Assembly: GCF_019052365.1 (NCBI RefSeq)
Contig: NZ_JAHQUY010000053.1
Location: forward strand, 1-20,686
DNA from: Leyella stercorea
GTDB taxonomy: Bacteria; Bacteroidota; Bacteroidia; Bacteroidales; Bacteroidaceae
Direction of reading: 5' to 3'
Length of the DNA stretch: 20,686 nucleotides
Translations under genes and position numbers: made by a program
Shown here: positions 14,924 to 20,686 of the stretch, one piece after another
Layout: the number at the start of each line of letters is the position of its first letter
Position numbering within the stretch: the stretch's first letter is position 1
The notes under the pieces: generated by a model
Told to the model about the DNA's origin: nothing
The model's input: the letters and a program-made list of their open reading frames with translations, nothing else
The model's database searches: none

Positions 14924-15430
14924 ATGAGAAGACTATTTATCACAGCTGTCCTCATGGTTGTAACCTTGATGACTGTAAATGCTCAGACAGCATTGAAGAA
15001 AGTGTATGACGAGAGCATCGACCCGATGGAACAGATTGACAAGGCACTTGCCGTGGCTAAGGCAGACGGCAAGTTTGTGGTGTGCCAGATGGGCGGCAAC
15101 TGGTGTCCGTGGTGCCTGCGTTTCGCCGACTTCGCCGAAACTAACGAGGCGGTAAGCAAGATGATCGGCGAGAACTTCGTGCTCATCCACGTCAACTACA
15201 ATCCGCGCAAGGCTGGCGGCGAAGAGGCTGCACAGAAAGCCGCAAAGCTGATGGAGCGTCTTGACAACCCGGCTCGCTTCGGCTTCCCCGTCTTCGTGGT
15301 GCTCGACGCCAACGGTAAGGTACTGCACACACATGACTCAAGTTTCCTCGAAGAGGACAAGAGCTACAGCGAGAAGAAGGTGCTACGATTCTTCAAGAAT
15401 TGGACCCCGGCGGCTGTAAAGAAGCATTAA
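14924..15430 (+). CDS. Secreted thioredoxin-like protein, CPWC active site
   Basis: 168 residues with a signal peptide (MRRLFITAVLMVVTLMTVNA), so periplasmic. The thioredoxin fold shows GGNWCPWCLRF with redox cysteines at 61 and 64 (CPWC), and FGFPVFVVLDANGKVL with the probable cis-Pro at 122. The region between is short, as in Bacteroidetes thioredoxin-family proteins annotated as thioredoxin_7 or DUF255-like. Likely a disulfide oxidoreductase or thiol reductase; the redox direction cannot be told from sequence. It is 54 bases after the transporter gene and about 80 before an NlpE-like lipoprotein gene on the same strand; no -7 promoter element is evident between them. Confidence 0.9.
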   Translation: MRRLFITAVLMVVTLMTVNAQTALKKVYDESIDPMEQIDKALAVAKADGKFVVCQMGGNWCPWCLRFADFAETNEAVSKMIGENFVLIHVNYNPRKAGGEEAAQKAAKLMERLDNPARFGFPVFVVLDANGKVLHTHDSSFLEEDKSYSEKKVLRFFKNWTPAAVKKH

Positions 15431-15508
15431 TAACCTACTACATTCCTGCCGTTGGCATTGGAATGGATACTAAAAAGAAAGCAATTAACAAACAAATCTA
15501 TAAAAGGT

Positions 15509-15961
15509 ATGAAAAGAAATCTTATGTACGCTGCAGTCTTGGCTGCAGCAATAATGGTGTCTTGCAACGGCAAGAACACCGCACAGAGCGAAACAAGCAC
15601 CGATTCGACAAGCGTAGCTGACACAACAGCCAGCGAAAACCTCGACCTCGCTGCCGTTGCCGGCACATACGAGGGCACACTGCCTGCAGCCGACTGCCCG
15701 GGCATCAAGACCGTACTCACTATCAATGCCGACAGCACATACCAGCTCAAGCAGGACTACATCGACCGCAAGGATGGTCACGACGAGGCAAGCGGCGTGC
15801 TGGAGGTTCTCGACAACAGCGTCCTGATGCTTGTTCGTCCGTCGAGCGGCGAACACACATTCTACAAGGTTAAGGACAACAGCAGCGTAATCATGACCGA
15901 CTCGCTCGGCAATGAGCCAGAGGGCGAAATGGCAAAGCTGTATGTGCTGACAAAGAAGTAA
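15509..15961 (+). CDS. NlpE-like lipoprotein, N-terminal domain only
   Basis: 150 residues. Lipobox MVSC with Cys19, a Ser/Thr-rich linker (about 24-45), then an NlpE N-terminal-like beta-barrel: GTYEGTLPAADCPGIKTVLT from 52, NADSTYQL, and EGEMAKLYVLTKK at the end. In E. coli NlpE senses envelope and copper stress and surface contact, signalling through Cpx; Bacteroidetes have single-domain versions whose partner is unknown. The usual LPCADC signature reads LPAADC here, so the CxxC pair is missing its first Cys. The residues after the lipidated Cys (NGKNTAQ) lack the acidic surface-export signal, so a periplasm-facing position is likely. I chose ATG 15509 because the signal peptide begins there and AAAAGG precedes it; a longer frame from 15452 has no signal sequence. 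Confidence 0.87.
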   Translation: MKRNLMYAAVLAAAIMVSCNGKNTAQSETSTDSTSVADTTASENLDLAAVAGTYEGTLPAADCPGIKTVLTINADSTYQLKQDYIDRKDGHDEASGVLEVLDNSVLMLVRPSSGEHTFYKVKDNSSVIMTDSLGNEPEGEMAKLYVLTKK

Positions 15962-16013
15962 AAGGCTTTACGGAACTTTAACTGAATAATAAGGCTCCGA
16001 CCATATCGAAAAC

Positions 16014-16060
16014 GACACTCTACCTCAGAAACCAATGCTTTCAAGGTGGAGTGTCATTTT
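16014..16060. terminator. Bidirectional Rho-independent terminator
   Basis: GACACTCTACCT (16014-16025) pairs with AGGTGGAGTGTC (16044-16055) with one wobble, followed by ATTTT on the plus strand and preceded by an A-rich stretch. It separates the convergent genes ending at 15961 and 16068. Confidence 0.85.
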
Positions 16061-16067
16061 ATATACA

Positions 16068-16952
16068 TTATTTATCTTGCTCCTCGCCACAAACACTTTT
16101 GTCGTCTAATTCTCCTTTAGGCTGTTGCGCCTCAAAGAATCTTTTGGCTGAGAGGGGAGAAACAACCGATCGCCCTGTCTTCGATTCCAATTGTTCTCTT
16201 GCTACACGAGCCACATCACCACCTTCTTTTGCACAAGTTTTGTTTTCATCCAACGTTTGGGGATTCTTGGCTTTGGTTATGCTTGTTGCAGATAGTTCTG
16301 CAAGCATATTCAGAACCAATTCTTCGTTGGTCATGTTATCACGAAGATTTTCCTTCTTCAATCCTTTCAACTGTTTGTATTCCTTTGATGTCCTGCCAGC
16401 CCATGACTGATAGATGATGTCGGTCAAAGTAGCATACTGCACTCCTTCTTCTACATTATGAAGTTTCCATTGGTCGGTCAAGTCCTTGCGTATCTCAATG
16501 CTTTTCAATCGCTGGTTGATCCAATTGTCTGAATATCCCAATCGCTTATAGTCTATCATAGCCTGCTGAATACTCAGCTCTGGATCCTGCATCTGATCAA
16601 GTCGAGCTGTTCCAACTTTTGCAAGCCACATCTTAAACGGCTCAGCCTTTGGTGAAGGCACAGACTGAATGATACGCAAAAGTTGCTCTGTATCAGCAAC
16701 GTCTGTTAAGCGCATCTTTCCATCTGCGGCAGGCATTTTCAACTGGTGACAATTTGTCACCGGTTCAAAACCCTCTTCCCTCAAACGCTGTTTTAGCTTA
16801 TTCCAGTATTTTCTTGCTGTCTGAAAATCCTTGCTTTCCGTCAAGACCGCCACAACATCAACAACAGAGAAATACCACTTCTCTTGTTCGTCGTCCCAAA
16901 CGGCACGTATCTTATCGTTTCCAAATAGTTTTATAGAGTTCTTCTTCACCAT
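16068..16952 (-). CDS. BRO family N-terminal domain protein
   Basis: 294 residues. The N-terminal part (about 1-115) fits the BRO-N domain found in phage antirepressors and mobile-element proteins: IKLFGNDKIRAVWDDEQEKWYFSVVDVVAVL, then DFQTARKYWNKLKQRLREEG and TEQLLRIIQSVPSPKAEPFKMWLAKVG. The C-terminal half is basic and charged, with DYKRLGYSDNWINQRLKSIEIRK and YKQLKGLKKENLRDNMTNEE; this longer form is frequent as a stand-alone chromosomal gene in Bacteroidetes. Probably DNA-binding; its target is unknown. Codon use is visibly more AT-rich than the flanking genes, suggesting acquisition from a mobile element, but no integrase, phage gene or attachment site is present here. It has its own -7 element at 17021-17028. 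Confidence 0.85.
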   Translation of the reverse strand: MVKKNSIKLFGNDKIRAVWDDEQEKWYFSVVDVVAVLTESKDFQTARKYWNKLKQRLREEGFEPVTNCHQLKMPAADGKMRLTDVADTEQLLRIIQSVPSPKAEPFKMWLAKVGTARLDQMQDPELSIQQAMIDYKRLGYSDNWINQRLKSIEIRKDLTDQWKLHNVEEGVQYATLTDIIYQSWAGRTSKEYKQLKGLKKENLRDNMTNEELVLNMLAELSATSITKAKNPQTLDENKTCAKEGGDVARVAREQLESKTGRSVVSPLSAKRFFEAQQPKGELDDKSVCGEEQDK

Positions 16953-17020
16953 ATCATTACTTGTTTATTACATTAGGTTCTCATCTGTCGAACAAAATCA
17001 TTAAATGTAGGAACCACCTA

Positions 17021-17028
17021 CAAATATA
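17021..17028 (-). promoter_or_regulatory. Bacteroidetes -7 element for the BRO-domain gene
   Basis: Minus strand reads TATATTTG, 69 bases before the start codon. Directly after it a small hairpin, GTAGG/CCTAC (17007-17021), lies at or next to the expected transcription start. Confidence 0.55.
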
Positions 17029-17104
17029 CAACAAAGTTATTGTTTATCAGGTAAATTAACATAGATTAAACAAGAAAGTAATGGCATATTAAACGAAGAA
17101 GAAA

Positions 17105-17141
17105 CAAAAAAAAGTCCCTACTCCACTGCGGAATAGGGACT
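17105..17141 (-). terminator. Rho-independent terminator of groESL
   Basis: AGTCCCTA (17113-17120) and TAGGGACT (17134-17141) form an 8-bp stem with a partly paired interior, followed on the minus strand by eight U residues (17112-17105). It lies 38 bases past the groEL stop. Confidence 0.92.
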
Positions 17142-17178
17142 CTTTTTATGTTTTATTCAATCTGTGATTTCGGTCTGA

Positions 17179-18846
<1,668 letters not shown>

Positions 18847-18849
<3 letters not shown>

Positions 18850-19119
18850 TTTCTGAACCACTGCGAGAACGTCTGACTGACGCATGATGAGGTACTTTGT
18901 GCCTTCAACCTCAAGCTCAGTGCCAGAATACTTGCCGTAGAGCACTTCATCGCCTTCTTTCAGAACCATCTCCTCGTCCTTTGTGCCGTTACCGGCTGCA
19001 ACGATTGTGCCGTGCTGCGGCTTCTCTTTTGCTGTATCAGGAATGATGATTCCACCGACTTTTTCTTCTGCCTGTGCAGGGAGTACGAGAACTCTGTCTG
19101 CTAATGGTTTAATGTTCAT
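18847..19119 (-). CDS. groS: Co-chaperonin GroES (10 kDa)
   Basis: 90 residues, standard length. Heptameric lid of the GroEL cage. Seen: [33 protein letters not shown], the mobile loop region (about residues 16-32), and [34 protein letters not shown] at the C-terminus. First gene of the operon. No CIRCE element (TTAGCACTC inverted repeat) is present in the 170 bases between it and the IS66 end, so control is not of the HrcA type as far as this region shows. Confidence 0.98.
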
Positions 19120-19226
19120 GATTTTTATGTTTTAAGTTTTTATTTTACTGTTAATTTCTGCGGCGACTATTCTGCCGTCCGCTTTCGTTAAGGATATAGC
19201 CAAAAGCGTGCCAAAGCTGATAAGGG

Positions 19227-19273
19227 CTAATATAGCACAACGAAGCGTGACAAATGTGACAAACAGAGTGACA
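19227..19273 (-). promoter_or_regulatory. Possible groESL promoter region with GTGACA repeats
   Basis: Minus strand reads TATATTAG at 19227-19234, one mismatch from TAnnTTTG. Upstream are three direct GTGACA copies on the plus strand at 19247, 19256 and 19268 (spacing 9 and 12); two of their minus-strand forms read TTTGTCAC and could also serve as -33 TTTG. Promoter or activator-site assignment is tentative. Confidence 0.35.
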
Positions 19274-19335
19274 GAAATGGCACACACACGTAAGCGTATC
19301 CGCGATGCAGCCTTTTTTTTAATCATTATGCTTGT

Positions 19336-19343
19336 TACCTTTG
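19336..19343 (+). promoter_or_regulatory. -7 element for IS66 tnpA
   Basis: TACCTTTG fits TAnnTTTG, 27 bases before the tnpA ATG at 19371. It would drive the translationally coupled tnpA and tnpB. Confidence 0.55.
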
Positions 19344-19370
19344 CTGCAACATTATTAAACCCTCAAAAAT

Positions 19371-19772
19371 ATGTTAGCAGCAGAACGATACAAAAGTGTG
19401 TGGAACATGTTTCTACAAGCACTTAACCATGATCCGACAGTGTGTTTACGAGCATTCCAATGTGAGCAACATGTAAATAAGCGTAGTATGGCAAGATGGA
19501 TGCGAAACAATGGTCTCAGTGTCAGAAAAGCCAAGACTCTTCTACATGAAAGTAAAAAATCGGCAGACAAACAAATGCCGCCGTCTGATTCTATGTTTCT
19601 TCCGATAACCGCTGACTTTACTTTAAGTCACAAGGAAACATCAGATATGTTATACGGAGTTTGTTTCACTTTTCCCGACGGCACCCAAGTGAACATTAAA
19701 CGTGGCACAGCAGAAGCAGTCATGTCATTTCTCAAACTATACCAGAGGGAGGATCTGCCATGTTTGGACTGA
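19371..19772 (+). CDS. IS66 accessory protein TnpA-like
   Basis: 133 residues, first frame of the IS66 element. The N-terminal half contains a helix-turn-helix-like segment, NKRSMARWMRNNGLSVRKAKTLL (written in parts: NKRSMARWMRNN then GLSVRKAKTLL, about 36-58), as in Bacteroidetes IS66 first ORFs, presumably for DNA binding. The C-terminal half (GVCFTFPDGTQVNIKRG ... AEAVMSFLKLY) matches the tail of such accessory proteins. Its stop overlaps the start of tnpB by 13 bases, the coupling typical of IS66. TnpA is required together with TnpB and TnpC for efficient transposition in studied relatives. Confidence 0.82.
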   Translation: MLAAERYKSVWNMFLQALNHDPTVCLRAFQCEQHVNKRSMARWMRNNGLSVRKAKTLLHESKKSADKQMPPSDSMFLPITADFTLSHKETSDMLYGVCFTFPDGTQVNIKRGTAEAVMSFLKLYQREDLPCLD

Positions 19773-20131
19773 ATGACGGTATGCGCTATTATGTCTGCCA
19801 GCGCTATGTTAGAATGAACCTTGGGATAAACGGTCTCTATAAGTTAGTGTCGCAGGAGATGGATCTGCCTCCGCTAAGCGGGTCTGTGTTCATCTTCTTC
19901 AGCAAGAACCGGCAGCAGGTAAAGCTCCTTCGCTGGGATACGGACGGTTTCACACTGTATCAGAAGCGACTTGAAAGAGGTACCTTCGAGATACCCTATT
20001 TCAATACCGGCAAGAAGGCTTGCGTAATGCCCTACAAGACCCTATCCGCTATAATGAGCGGAATATCGTTGAAGTCGGTGAGATATCGCAAGAGGCTGAG
20101 CATTGACAATTCCATATCTATAAATACTTGA
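19760..20131 (+). CDS. tnpB: IS66 accessory protein TnpB (IS66 Orf2-like)
   Basis: 123 residues, close to the usual ~115-120 of the IS66 Orf2-like family. Seen: MNLGINGLYKLVSQEM, the conserved segment SGSVFIFFSKNRQQVKLLRWDTDGFTLYQKRLERG with the FxxKxRxxxKxLxWDxxGF pattern, then FEIPYF. Function in the transposition complex is accessory and not catalytic. Begins inside the last codons of tnpA, so translation is coupled. Confidence 0.93.
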   Translation: MFGLNDGMRYYVCQRYVRMNLGINGLYKLVSQEMDLPPLSGSVFIFFSKNRQQVKLLRWDTDGFTLYQKRLERGTFEIPYFNTGKKACVMPYKTLSAIMSGISLKSVRYRKRLSIDNSISINT

Positions 20132-20193
20132 TAATCAGTAATATTATCATCAAAATACATGATGATTTATTTGGTAGTCTCGTCTTTTTTTCG

Positions 20194-20201
20194 TACCTTT
20201 G
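20194..20201 (+). promoter_or_regulatory. -33/-7 promoter for IS66 tnpC
   Basis: TACCTTTG with a TTTG at 20170-20173, spacer 20 bases, is the best complete Bacteroidetes-type promoter in the window. It ends only four bases before the tnpC ATG, so the transcript would be leaderless or nearly so. Confidence 0.6.
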
Positions 20202-20205
20202 AAGT

Positions 20206-20686
20206 ATGAATAAAGACGAGATTATTGCATTGTTGCAGCAACAGATATCCTTTTTGCAGGAACAACTCCAGGAGGCGAACCGTAAGGCTGACGCCCTTCT
20301 GGAAGAGGTCACGTCTTTAAGAAACCTGCTCGAACACAAGTCGGAGGAAGAGGCCAAGCAGAAGCGCATAATCAAGGGACTTGCCAAGATAACACAGAAC
20401 AAATCGGAGAAACAAACCCCGACACCTGCGTCCCAGGACACAACGACAGACCAGCCTTCGGAGAAGAAGGAACGCGCCCGTACCAACAATGGTGCAAAGC
20501 GTAAGCAGCACCTGGAAGTGGAAGTCGTCGAGGAGGATATCGAACCTGAAGACCCACGCTTCAACAAAGAGCAGGCAAGACTGTACAAGACAAGGGACGT
20601 AATACGCTATGAACTCATCCCGATGCGCTTTATCAAGAAGATATACCATGTGCGTACGTATACACAGAACGACGAGTTCTTTTCAG
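20206..20686 (+). CDS. tnpC: IS66 transposase TnpC, N-terminal part (3' partial)
   Basis: 160 complete codons are visible and the frame is open to the window end. The start MNKDEIIALLQQQISFLQEQ opens a coiled-coil/leucine-zipper region (about 1-65), followed by a Lys/Thr-rich linker and the segment EDIEPEDPRFNKEQ ... YELIPMRFIKKIYHVRTY, which corresponds to the region before the zinc-binding domain of IS66 transposases. The catalytic DDE domain lies beyond the window, so activity cannot be judged. Start 20206 follows the promoter immediately. Confidence 0.9.
   Translation, partial: MNKDEIIALLQQQISFLQEQLQEANRKADALLEEVTSLRNLLEHKSEEEAKQKRIIKGLAKITQNKSEKQTPTPASQDTTTDQPSEKKERARTNNGAKRKQHLEVEVVEEDIEPEDPRFNKEQARLYKTRDVIRYELIPMRFIKKIYHVRTYTQNDEFFS

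Larger units (their letters stand above)
19290..20686 (+). mobile_element. IS66-family insertion sequence, left part (continues past window)
   Basis: Carries the three-gene IS66 order tnpA-tnpB-tnpC. The probable left tip is GTAAGCG at 19290-19296; IS66-family ends commonly begin GTAAGC. The eight bases before it, ACACACAC (19282-19289), would be one copy of the family's 8-bp target duplication. The right end lies outside, so tip and duplication cannot be confirmed. Inserted about 170 bases upstream of groES, in opposite orientation. Confidence 0.85.

Noticed and set aside
19120..19289. CIRCE heat-shock operator
   Set aside because: No TTAGCACTC-N9-GAGTGCTAA inverted repeat or close variant is visible upstream of groES.
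19132..19326. 64-residue minus-strand frame with a hydrophobic stretch upstream of groES
   Set aside because: Its start and first codons lie inside the IS66 element while the rest covers the groES promoter region, so it is a chance frame across an insertion junction.

Overview
The window looks like a chromosomal segment of a Bacteroidetes bacterium close to Prevotella. Evidence: paired TonB-dependent receptors and surface-type lipoproteins, an HmuY/HmuR-type heme locus, a diaminopimelate dehydrogenase of the Bacteroidales kind, C-termini resembling Prevotella type IX secretion signals, almost no Shine-Dalgarno sequences, and repeated Bacteroidetes-type -7 promoter elements (TAnnTTTG). No identity search was possible, so genus is inference.

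Layout. 1-4269 (+): a 5'-truncated TonB-dependent receptor and a beta-helix-like lipoprotein, probably one outer-membrane uptake unit. A strong hairpin (4288-4328) separates them from a convergent secreted propeller-like protein (4360-5679, -). 5680-5976 holds divergent promoters and an octamer-repeat leader for gluQ (5977-6888, +). gluQ converges on a YhcH/NanQ-type gene (7122-7568, -), and the gap between them is entirely filled by an inverted heptanucleotide array with embedded palindromes. A ~100-bp palindromic element (7665-7766) follows. 7833-12808 (-) is a heme-acquisition cluster, read in the order polytopic membrane protein, hairpin-repeat array, calycin-like secreted protein, hmuY, hmuR. 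12955-15961 (+) carries ddh with a leader hairpin, an EamA-type transporter, a secreted thioredoxin-like protein and an NlpE-like lipoprotein. 16068-16952 (-) is a BRO-N domain gene of different base composition. 17179-19119 (-) is groES-groEL. From 19290 to the window end lies the left part of an IS66-family insertion sequence (tnpA, tnpB, start of tnpC) inserted upstream of groESL.

The genes are mostly ordinary housekeeping and envelope functions. The least explained material is between genes. Three gaps contain 7-nt periodic 'stop ladders': heptamers that each end in TAA or TGA, start at the upstream gene's own stop codon, and therefore place stops in all three frames. They lie after the first TonB receptor, between groES and groEL, and on both sides of the gluQ/yhcH convergence. 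In the last case each arm is also punctuated by perfect small palindromes. A second unusual element is a tandem hairpin array inside the heme cluster, whose stems show compensatory base changes and which supplies the last 17 codons of the membrane-protein gene. I regard these repeat systems as the best candidates for something undescribed.
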